From assembly GCA_028691385.1 (NCBI GenBank), contig JAQUZL010000076.1, forward strand, positions 1 to 9,947: a stretch of DNA of 9,947 nt, given 5' to 3'. Numbering within the stretch: position 1 is the first letter of the stretch; each line of letters starts with the position of its first letter. Positions 1 to 5,510 of the stretch are shown here, piece after piece. Source of the stretch: Oscillospiraceae bacterium. Lineage in GTDB: Bacteria > Bacillota > Clostridia > Oscillospirales > Oscillospiraceae. A program made the translations under genes and the position numbers. The notes below the pieces were generated by a model that saw only the letters and a list, made by a program, of their open reading frames with translations, had not been told where the DNA came from and did not search any database.

Positions 1-108
1 CATTGTTTGTTCATTTTTTCCATTTTGCACACAATTTATTGAAAGAACCATTGCCCGGCTGTGAAAAGTGCAACTGTTCACGCCCCGCAGTCATCCGCGC
101 GTCCGACC

Positions 109-139
109 AAAAAGGCCGTCCCGGAATCGGGACGGCCTT
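109..139 (-). terminator. Intrinsic terminator of the GAPDH gene
   Basis: A perfect 12-bp inverted repeat (112-123 pairing with 128-139) encloses a 4-base loop. Read on the minus strand, the stem runs directly into five T residues (A tract 109-113 on the plus strand). It starts 5 bases beyond the GAPDH stop codon, so it should end that transcript as a single-gene message. No comparable T tract follows the stem in the plus direction, so it is best read as minus-strand only. Confidence 0.93.
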
Positions 140-144
140 GCGTT

Positions 145-1155
145 TTACTTGTGATCGACGCGGTACATGTGCTCGATGAGGTCGAGCACCTTGTTGGAGT
201 AGCCGATCTCATTGTCGTACCAGGAAACCACCTTGACGAACGTGTCGGTGAGCGCGATGCCCGCCTTGGCGTCGAAGATGGAGGTGCGGGTGTCGCCCAG
301 GAAGTCCGAGGAAACGACCGCCTCGTCGGTATAGCCCAGAACGCCCTTCAGCTCGCCCTCGGCAGCCTGCTTCATGGCGTCGCAAATTTCAGCGTAGGAA
401 GCGGGCTTTGCCAGATTGCAGGTAAGATCCACCACGGAAACGTCCAGTGTCGGCACGCGCATGGACATGCCGGTGAGCTTGCCGTTGAGCGCGGGGATGA
501 CCTTGCCGACCGCCTTTGCCGCGCCGGTGGAGGACGGAATGATGTTGCCTGCCGCCGCGCGGCCGCCGCGCCAGTCCTTCATGGACGGCCCGTCCACGGT
601 TTTCTGAGTGGCTGTGGTGGAATGGACGGTGGTCATCAGGCCATCGGTAATGCCGAATGCGTCATTGAGCACCTTGGCGATCGGCGCAAGGCAGTTGGTG
701 GTGCACGAAGCGTTGGAAACAAAATTCATATCGGTGCTGTAAGCGTCCAGATTGACGCCGCAGACGAACATGGGGGTGTCGTCCTTGCTCGGCGCGGACA
801 TGACGACCTTTTTCGCGCCGGCGTCCAGGTGACCCTGCGCCTTTTCCTTGGTCAGGAACAGGCCGGTTGCCTCGACGACATACTCTGCGCCCAGCTTGCC
901 CCAGGGGATACTGGCCGGGCTTTTCTCTGCGAAAACCGGGATCTCACGGCCGTCCACCACAATGGCGTTGTCCGTCGCGGCGACGCTCCGGCTAAACTGT
1001 CCATGCATCGTGTCGTACTTCAGCATATAGGCCAGATAATCGGCCGGGCACAGATCATTGATGCCGACGATCTCGATTTCGGGGTGATCAATGCTGGCGC
1101 GAAACACCATACGGCCAATGCGGCCAAAGCCGTTAATACCAACTTTAATACTCAC
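145..1155 (-). CDS. gap: Type I glyceraldehyde-3-phosphate dehydrogenase (NAD-dependent, glycolytic)
   Basis: This cytosolic enzyme oxidises and phosphorylates glyceraldehyde 3-phosphate to 1,3-bisphosphoglycerate in glycolysis. The 336-residue product has the usual family length. The N-terminal Rossmann motif NGFGRIGR is at residues 8-15. Asp34 in GINDL, at the end of the second strand, is the residue that normally favours NAD over NADP. The active-site motif SNASCTTNCLAP carries catalytic Cys151, and TTVHSTTATQ carries the base His178. DGPSMKDWRGGR (188-199) and SWYDNEIGYSN (311-321) are standard C-terminal signatures. The start is GTG (complement of 1153-1155). It is supported by an AAAGGGAG ribosome binding site 7 bases upstream (complement of 1163-1170) and by the family-typical N terminus MSIKVGINGFG. 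The gene is transcribed divergently from the kinase-like gene, with its own promoter and a strong terminator, so it appears monocistronic; no pgk or tpi lies beside it within the window. All key residues are present and nothing suggests an altered function. Confidence 0.98.
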   Translation of the reverse strand: MSIKVGINGFGRIGRMVFRASIDHPEIEIVGINDLCPADYLAYMLKYDTMHGQFSRSVAATDNAIVVDGREIPVFAEKSPASIPWGKLGAEYVVEATGLFLTKEKAQGHLDAGAKKVVMSAPSKDDTPMFVCGVNLDAYSTDMNFVSNASCTTNCLAPIAKVLNDAFGITDGLMTTVHSTTATQKTVDGPSMKDWRGGRAAAGNIIPSSTGAAKAVGKVIPALNGKLTGMSMRVPTLDVSVVDLTCNLAKPASYAEICDAMKQAAEGELKGVLGYTDEAVVSSDFLGDTRTSIFDAKAGIALTDTFVKVVSWYDNEIGYSNKVLDLIEHMYRVDHK

Positions 1156-1206
1156 TTGAATACTCCCTTTCCCAGATATTACAAATTAAAAGAAATAACA
1201 ACATAA

Positions 1207-1234
1207 ATTATACACAAATTCCACAGAAAAGCAA
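1207..1234 (-). promoter_or_regulatory. Probable sigma-A-type promoter of gap
   Basis: On the minus strand a TTGCTT -35 box (complement of 1229-1234) lies 16 bases from a perfect TATAAT -10 box (complement of 1207-1212). Transcription would begin near 1200, giving a leader of about 45 bases before the GTG start. The surroundings are markedly AT-rich. I saw no convincing Rex, CcpA or CggR operator. The call rests on consensus matching alone. Confidence 0.65.
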
Positions 1235-1264
1235 ATTATTATGGGGGTTTTTTCAGTCGAAATC

Positions 1265-1296
1265 TTGCAATTTATTCTCCGCTCAAGTATTATAAT
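1265..1296 (+). promoter_or_regulatory. Probable promoter for the kinase-like gene
   Basis: A TTGCAA -35-like box (1265-1270) is followed after 17 bases by TATTAT (1288-1293). An overlapping perfect TATAAT (1291-1296) would give a 20-base spacer. Either choice places the transcription start near 1300-1304 and leaves a leader of about 100 bases before the ATG at 1406. It is divergent from the gap promoter, with the -35 boxes about 30 bases apart, so the two could influence each other. Confidence 0.55.
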
Positions 1297-1314
1297 GTAG
1301 AATAATAACGGCAA

Positions 1315-1354
1315 CGGCTGAAATCTGCCAGCCGCAGCGCCCTGGCAGATTTTT
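1315..1354 (+). promoter_or_regulatory. Terminator-like leader hairpin with competing alternative stem (possible attenuator)
   Basis: A perfect 11-bp stem (1321-1331 with 1342-1352, loop of 10) ends in TTTTT (1350-1354), which is the form of an intrinsic terminator in the plus direction. It lies between the predicted promoter and the kinase-like gene. A second perfect 6-bp GC-rich stem, CGGCTG (1315-1320) with CAGCCG (1329-1334), uses the same 1329-1331 bases and encloses 1321-1328, so the two folds exclude each other. That is the architecture of a terminator/antiterminator switch. I recognise no known riboswitch or T-box core and no convincing leader peptide. It could instead end a short independent RNA of about 50 bases. 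The T tract partly overlaps the stem, so termination may be incomplete. Confidence 0.55.
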
Positions 1355-1405
1355 CAAGGGTAATTCTTTGCCTTAGACACATACTGGTCTGGGAGGGTCC
1401 ACACC

Positions 1406-2467
1406 ATGCAGGAGGAACTTGATGCGCTTCGCGCAGTGCTTGCCGTACTGCCACAGCCCACGCTGTTGGTAAGCGATGGCGTTGTCACCTATTTGAATGA
1501 GGCCGCGGCGGCGGTCGGAATCACTGCAGATGTCGATCTGGAGGCCTTGTTTTGCATTCCGATTCCGGAGGAAAACTTTACCGCGCCGGTGCTGCTGACC
1601 GGCGCGCGATGGGTTGTCCAGGGCCGCATGGCGGGCGCGCAGCTGTGTCTGACGCTCACAAAGGCGCCGGACCACGCAGAAGCGCTGCAGATTGTCGCGC
1701 AGACGCTGCGTCCGCCGGTTTCCAATCTCTTCGCCACTGCGGAGGAGCTGTTTGCGCGCCTGGAGGATCTGGAGGATCGCTCCATTCAGGCCGACACTGC
1801 CAAGCTCAGCCGTGGGTTTTATCAGCTGCTGCGCATCAGCGGCAATTTGGCCGACGCGGCGGAATATCTGGCCGGGCGCGTTGCGCTGCGCACGCAGGCC
1901 ACGCGGCTTGACGCCTTCTTTACGGAATTTTTTCAGGAGTGTCAGGATCTTTGCGCCACGGCGGGGCAGGAGCTTTCCTACTCCGCGCCGGATCGGATGG
2001 CGTTTGCGGAGCTGGATCAGCAAAAAGTGGAACGCGCTATCCTCAATTTACTCTCCAATGCGATGAAATATTCCTCCCACGGCGGAAAAATTTCTCTGCG
2101 CGCGTCCTGTACGCGGGATCGGATTCTGATCACCGTGACCGATCACGGCGAGGGGATTCCGGAGGAAATTCGCAAGACGCTCTTCAGCCGCTATGATAAC
2201 CGCTCGCTGCTTGGAGATTCGCGGTGGGGCACGGGACTGGGGCTTTTGATCGCGCAAAGCATCGCGCAGCTGCACGGGGGAACCGTGCTCATCAACTCCG
2301 CGCCCGATTGCGGCACCAGTGCGCTGCTTTCCCTTTCGTGCAAGCTGCCTTGTGAGCACGCGCTGCTTGCCAGTCCGGTGGACTATACCGGCGGCTTCCG
2401 TCACTCGCTGGTAGAGCTTTCCGAAGTGCTGCCGGAGTGGGTGTTCCGGTCGGAGGATCTGTATTAA
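1406..2467 (+). CDS. Soluble histidine-kinase-like protein lacking the phospho-acceptor histidine
   Basis: This 353-residue protein has no membrane segment and is likely cytosolic. Residues 1-85 resemble a small PAS-like sensor region. Residues about 90-160 form the two-helix dimerisation region, and about 200-313 form a GHKL ATP-binding domain. The ATP site looks complete: N box ILNLLSNAMKYS (N214, N218), G1 box DHGEGIP (D246, G248, G250), F box LFSRY and G2 box GTGLGLL (275-281). The H box, normally SHELRTPL, reads AQTLRPPV (98-105), so Gln99 takes the place of the phosphorylated histidine. Autophosphorylation of the usual kind is therefore unlikely. A tail of about 40 residues (314-353) extends past the ATPase domain. 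GGGAGG (1391-1396) sits 9 bases before the ATG. No response regulator lies next to it, and it is bounded by its own promoter and terminator. It might be a pseudokinase, a phosphatase or an ATP-dependent partner-binding protein; the partner is not visible here. Gene family identity is sure, function is not. Confidence 0.88.
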   Translation: MQEELDALRAVLAVLPQPTLLVSDGVVTYLNEAAAAVGITADVDLEALFCIPIPEENFTAPVLLTGARWVVQGRMAGAQLCLTLTKAPDHAEALQIVAQTLRPPVSNLFATAEELFARLEDLEDRSIQADTAKLSRGFYQLLRISGNLADAAEYLAGRVALRTQATRLDAFFTEFFQECQDLCATAGQELSYSAPDRMAFAELDQQKVERAILNLLSNAMKYSSHGGKISLRASCTRDRILITVTDHGEGIPEEIRKTLFSRYDNRSLLGDSRWGTGLGLLIAQSIAQLHGGTVLINSAPDCGTSALLSLSCKLPCEHALLASPVDYTGGFRHSLVELSEVLPEWVFRSEDLY

Positions 2468-2469
2468 AC

Positions 2470-2510
2470 GGCTCGCTGCCAATTGCAGCGAGCCAGTTTT
2501 GCTCTTTTTT
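2470..2510 (+). terminator. Intrinsic terminator after the kinase-like gene
   Basis: A perfect 10-bp GC-rich stem (GGCTCGCTGC at 2470-2479 with its complement at 2485-2494, loop of 5) is followed by T runs at 2497-2500 and 2505-2510. It begins 3 bases after the TAA. It isolates the kinase-like gene from the downstream glmU-prs-pth-mfd cluster. Confidence 0.88.
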
Positions 2511-2535
2511 GTGAAAGTTTTCAAGCAAACCTCTC

Positions 2536-2564
2536 TGTACAAAAATTGTCGAATTTGCTATACT
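2536..2564 (+). promoter_or_regulatory. Probable promoter of the glmU-like/prs/pth/mfd cluster
   Basis: TGTACA (2536-2541) and TATACT (2559-2564) are separated by 17 bases, a good sigma-A-type match. It lies just after the preceding terminator, in an AT-rich stretch, and would give a leader of about 40 bases before the ATG at 2612. It is the only strong plus-strand promoter I see ahead of this cluster. Confidence 0.65.
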
Positions 2565-2611
2565 GATTTTATACGCGGACTTTACCGCAATATGAAAGAG
2601 GGGCGCACCTT

Positions 2612-3796
2612 ATGGCAGAACGATCCGCCGTTATCTTCATCCCGGACGACACCGCCAAAACCGGACTGAAATGCCCGCTGATGCTATACCCCGTGATGGG
2701 TTCACCGCTACTTTCCTGGCTGGTCCGCTCGCTGGAGCAAGCCGGAACGGAGCGTTTCTTTTTGGTCTGTCACGCACGCTATCGCGACCTTGCCCTGGGC
2801 TGCTTCCGCGACAGCGCGCAGGTCAGCATTTCCGATTCGGACGACACGCCCGATCTTTTGCACGTGTTTTTGTCCACTGCGGATGAGCAGGAGCAAACCG
2901 TCGCCGTCATCACCGGCCCCGCCGTACTGCTGCAGCCGCAGCAGGCCGCCGCGTTCCGCGTGCCGGGTCGCAGCGTGCCGAGCTGCGTGTTTGCCGTCGG
3001 CCGTGAGGCGCTGATGGACGCGCTGGACGACAGCTTCGATTTTGTCGCATTTTTGCAGACCAGCGCCGTCTGCCGCACCGACGCCGACGGCTTTTTCACC
3101 ATTGCAAGCATTGAGGATCTGCTTTCCTGGCAGCCCGCCATCCAGCGCCAGTCGGTGCTGGAGCTGATTGCCGCCGGCGTCACCGTGTGGGACGCCGCGA
3201 GCTGCTATGTTTCGCCCCTGAGCGCCGTTGCCCCGGGCGCGGAGCTGTTGCCCGGCGCGATTGTGCGCGGCCGCACCTCCATCGGCGAGGACTGTGTTAT
3301 CGGCCCGAACGCGCTGCTGGACAACGTGAAGTTGGGCGCGGGATGCACCGTGAACGCCTCGCAGCTGCATGACTGCGTGGTCGGCAGGCAGACCGCCATC
3401 GGCCCGTTTGCCGTTTTGCGCCCCGGCTGCAAAATCGGCGACCACAGCAGACTGGGGAATTTTGTGGAGGTCAGCAATTCCTCCACCGAAAGCGGCGTCA
3501 GCATTTCGCGTCTGGCCTACCTCGGCGACGCAGACGTCGGCAAAAATTGCAGCTTTGGCGGCGGCGCTGTGACGGCCGACTTTGACCGGGCGCAAAACTG
3601 CCGCACCACCGTCGGCGACGACTGCTTCATCGGCTGCAACACCAGCCTGATTGCGCCGGTCACGCTTTCGCCCGGCGCTTACGCCGCCGCAGGCACCACC
3701 GTCACAGACGATGTGCCCGCGCAGGCACTGGCCATCGGCCGCGCGCGCCAAACCAACCGCCGCGACTGGGCCGCAAAGAACAAAATCAGGGAATAA
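2612..3796 (+). CDS. GlmU-like protein with degenerate nucleotidyltransferase and acetyltransferase sites
   Basis: This 394-residue protein has the two-domain plan of GlmU (usually about 450-460 residues): a nucleotidyltransferase-like domain (about 1-195) and a left-handed beta-helix of hexapeptide repeats (about 198-375). GlmU normally makes UDP-GlcNAc for peptidoglycan from glucosamine 1-phosphate. The C-terminal domain aligns well (VLRPGCKIG, GNFVEV, LAYLGDADVG, VGDDCFIG, AIGRARQTN). Yet the catalytic His363 of E. coli GlmU corresponds to Arg300, K351 to Ser288, N377 to Ser314, N386 to Asp323 and K392 to Asn329; R333 (Arg270) and Y366 (Tyr303) are kept. At the N terminus the loop LAAGxGTRM is replaced by FIPDDTAKT, catalytic K25 by Leu23, and the metal-binding Asp105 region by VITGPAVLL. 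The uridyl domain is also about 30 residues short. Position before prs, pth and mfd matches the glmU locus of Firmicutes. The start is supported by GAGGGG (2598-2603), 8 bases upstream. The frame is open, so it is unlikely to be a simple pseudogene. It may be regulatory, structural, or act on another substrate. Confidence 0.85.
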   Translation: MAERSAVIFIPDDTAKTGLKCPLMLYPVMGSPLLSWLVRSLEQAGTERFFLVCHARYRDLALGCFRDSAQVSISDSDDTPDLLHVFLSTADEQEQTVAVITGPAVLLQPQQAAAFRVPGRSVPSCVFAVGREALMDALDDSFDFVAFLQTSAVCRTDADGFFTIASIEDLLSWQPAIQRQSVLELIAAGVTVWDAASCYVSPLSAVAPGAELLPGAIVRGRTSIGEDCVIGPNALLDNVKLGAGCTVNASQLHDCVVGRQTAIGPFAVLRPGCKIGDHSRLGNFVEVSNSSTESGVSISRLAYLGDADVGKNCSFGGGAVTADFDRAQNCRTTVGDDCFIGCNTSLIAPVTLSPGAYAAAGTTVTDDVPAQALAIGRARQTNRRDWAAKNKIRE

Positions 3797-3797
3797 C

Positions 3798-3813
3798 CGG
3801 CGCTCGCCGTTTT
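3798..3813 (+). terminator. Weak terminator-like hairpin after the glmU-like gene
   Basis: CGGC (3798-3801) and GCCG (3806-3809) form a short stem with a 4-base loop, followed by TTTT (3810-3813), a single A and three further T residues. The stem is only 4 bp (5 bp if a 2-base loop is allowed), so termination would be partial at most. It may trim the level of prs transcript rather than end the operon. Confidence 0.3.
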
Positions 3814-3869
3814 ATTTACATATTATTTCTGAACTTACATGATAGAATAGAATAAGAGAGGGAGATTAC

Positions 3870-4829
3870 ATGTTTTCCACTGGTAAAGAACTGAAGGTCT
3901 TCACCGCCAACGCAAACCGCCCCTTCGCGGAGGGCGTTTGCGCGGCGCTGGGAATTGAACTTGGCAAAAGCGACGTGAATCAATTCGCCGACGGCGAGGT
4001 TTCCTGCTCCATCAACGAAACCGTGCGCGGCAAAGACGTGTTTATTGTCCAGTCCACCTGCAAGCCGGTCAACGACCACCTGATGGAGCTGCTGGTCATG
4101 ATTGACGCGTTCAAGCGCGCCTCTGCCGGCCGCATCACCGCCGTCATCCCGTACTACGGCTATGCCCGTCAGGATCGCAAGGCCAAGCCGCGCGACCCGA
4201 TCTCTGCCAAGCTGGTGGCAAACCTCATCACCGCAGCAGGCGCAAACCGCGTGCTCACCATGGATCTGCACGCAAACCAGATTCAGGGCTTCTTTGACAT
4301 TCCGGTGGATAACCTTTTGGGCAATCCCGTGTTCGTCAAATATTATCTGGACAAATTCTCCGCCGCCGAGCGCGAGGAGATGGTCGTGGTATCCCCGGAC
4401 GTCGGCTCTGTCGCCCGCGCCCGCGCCTTTGCCCAGAAGGTCGGCATGAACCTTGCCATCGTGGACAAACGCCGCCAGAAGGCCAACGCCTGCGAAGTCA
4501 TGAACGTGATCGGCGACGTCAAGGGGCGCGCGTGCGTCCTGTTTGACGACATGGTGGACACCGCAGGCTCTCTGTGCAACGCAGCGGAGGCCATCATGAA
4601 TATTGGCGGCGCAACCAAGGTCTATGCCTGCGCCACCCACGGCGTGCTCTCCGGCCCCGCCATCGACCGCGTGCAAAACAGCTGCATGGAGGAGCTGAAG
4701 CTCCTGAACACCATCCCGCTGCCCGCAGGCTACTGCGGCGGCAAAATCAGCCAGCTGGACGTTGCGCCGATGTTTGCCGAGGCCATCACCTTCATCCACG
4801 ACGAAACCTCCATCTCCAAGCTGTTTTAA
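3870..4829 (+). CDS. prs: Ribose-phosphate pyrophosphokinase (PRPP synthetase, class I)
   Basis: This cytosolic enzyme transfers pyrophosphate from ATP to ribose 5-phosphate to make PRPP, the precursor for purines, pyrimidines, NAD, histidine and tryptophan. The 319-residue product has the normal bacterial length. FADGEV (39-44) matches the first conserved block. PYYGYARQDRK (94-104) is the ATP-binding flexible loop. DLHANQIQGFF (132-142) contains His134, which binds metal. VDKRR (198-202) carries the catalytic Lys200. The PRPP-binding loop is DDMVDTAGS (226-234), where the last position is more often Thr. The ATG has GAGGGAG (3858-3864) 5 bases upstream and the N terminus starts at the expected point. 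The 73-base gap after the glmU-like gene holds a weak hairpin and an extended -10-like TGATAGAAT (3840-3848), so an additional internal promoter is possible but not convincing. The pth gene follows after one base. All active-site residues I can check are present, so normal activity is expected. Confidence 0.98.
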   Translation: MFSTGKELKVFTANANRPFAEGVCAALGIELGKSDVNQFADGEVSCSINETVRGKDVFIVQSTCKPVNDHLMELLVMIDAFKRASAGRITAVIPYYGYARQDRKAKPRDPISAKLVANLITAAGANRVLTMDLHANQIQGFFDIPVDNLLGNPVFVKYYLDKFSAAEREEMVVVSPDVGSVARARAFAQKVGMNLAIVDKRRQKANACEVMNVIGDVKGRACVLFDDMVDTAGSLCNAAEAIMNIGGATKVYACATHGVLSGPAIDRVQNSCMEELKLLNTIPLPAGYCGGKISQLDVAPMFAEAITFIHDETSISKLF

Positions 4830-4830
4830 G

Positions 4831-5421
4831 ATGCTGTTCGGAAAAGCTTCCTGCGACTGGCTCATTGTCGGTTTGGGCAACCCCGGCAGGGAATATGAAT
4901 CGTCCCGGCACAATAGCGGCTTTCTGGCCATCGACCGGCTCGCCGCGCAGCTTGGTGTCAAGATCGACCGCGCCAAGTTTCATGGCCTTACCGCCATGGC
5001 CACCTGGCAGGGGCAGAAACTGTGCCTGCTGAAGCCGGACACGTTTATGAACAACTCCGGGCAGGCCGTGCAGCCCGCCGCCGCCTTTTATAAGATTCCG
5101 CCGGAGCGGATTTTGGTGCTGTTCGACGACATTTCTCTGAGCGTCGGCCGCATCCGCGTGCGCCCGGACGGCTCGGCCGGCGGACACAACGGCATCAAAT
5201 CCATCATCGCGCAGCTTGGCACGCAGAACTTTCCGCGGGTCAAGATCGGCGTCGATCCCAAGCCCCGGCCGGACTATGACCTTGCCGATTGGGTGCTGGG
5301 CACTGTGCCCAAGGCGCAGCAGCCGCTTTTTTCCGAAGCGCTGTCCCACGCGGCAAACGCCGCGCTTGCCGTGGTGCGCGACGGCGTCACGGCGGCCGCC
5401 AATGCGTTCAACGGAAAATAA
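4831..5421 (+). CDS. pth: Peptidyl-tRNA hydrolase
   Basis: Pth cleaves peptidyl-tRNAs that drop off ribosomes, recycling tRNA; it is essential in most bacteria. From the ATG at 4831 the product is 196 residues, typical for the family. Key residues by E. coli counterpart are Asn17 in GLGNPG (N10), catalytic His27 in RHNSGF (H20), Asn74 in FMNNSGQAV (N68), Asp99 in FDDI (D93) and Asn120 in GGHNGIKSI (N114). A longer reading from the in-frame ATG at 4762 would add 23 residues inside prs in another frame with no family similarity, so I prefer 4831, where the conserved WLIVGLGNPG begins 10 residues in. The gene begins one base after the prs TAA, and I see no clear ribosome binding site there. Translation is probably coupled to prs termination. 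No sign of damage. Confidence 0.96.
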   Translation: MLFGKASCDWLIVGLGNPGREYESSRHNSGFLAIDRLAAQLGVKIDRAKFHGLTAMATWQGQKLCLLKPDTFMNNSGQAVQPAAAFYKIPPERILVLFDDISLSVGRIRVRPDGSAGGHNGIKSIIAQLGTQNFPRVKIGVDPKPRPDYDLADWVLGTVPKAQQPLFSEALSHAANAALAVVRDGVTAAANAFNGK

Positions 5422-5433
5422 ATTGATTTTTGT

Positions 5434-5468
5434 CAAACGGACGGGCAGCAATGCTTCCCGCCCGTTTG
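5434..5468 (+). repeat. Long imperfect hairpin between pth and mfd
   Basis: CAAACGG-A-CGGG (5434-5445) pairs with CCCG-C-CCGTTTG (5457-5468) over 12 positions with one A/C mismatch, and the loop contains a further AGC/GCT pairing. It looks like a terminator stem, but the following bases are GTCGTTTC rather than a T run, so termination would be weak. It may be an attenuating or mRNA-stabilising structure between pth and mfd. Confidence 0.5.
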
Positions 5469-5510
5469 GTCGTTTCTGAAATTCCAATATTTTACAGATA
5501 GGAGGCCGTC

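Noticed and set aside
1..23. Minus-strand ATG at 23 opening a short frame (MEKMNKQ) that leaves the left edge
   Set aside because: Only seven codons are visible, there is no ribosome binding site upstream and the region is AT-rich, so chance is likely.
61..1206. Long plus-strand open frame antisense to the GAPDH gene
   Set aside because: It is a shadow: GC-rich codons leave the complementary frame open. It has no ribosome binding site or family motif, and it crosses the GAPDH terminator and promoter.
1242..1253. GGGGGTTTTTT tract between the two divergent promoters
   Set aside because: A homopolymer-like run with no paired stem upstream; no terminator or operator structure could be built around it.
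2708..3751. 347-codon minus-strand open frame inside the glmU-like gene
   Set aside because: Composition is typical of a complementary shadow frame, and the hexapeptide repeats on the plus strand explain the sequence.
3815..3853. Possible promoter just before prs (TGATAGAAT extended -10)
   Set aside because: There is no -35 box at a proper distance and the leader would be only about 15 bases. It is possible but not supportable as a separate feature.
4762..4830. Upstream in-frame start for pth that would overlap prs
   Set aside because: The added 23 residues show no family similarity and lie within the prs coding end; the ATG at 4831 gives the normal Pth length.
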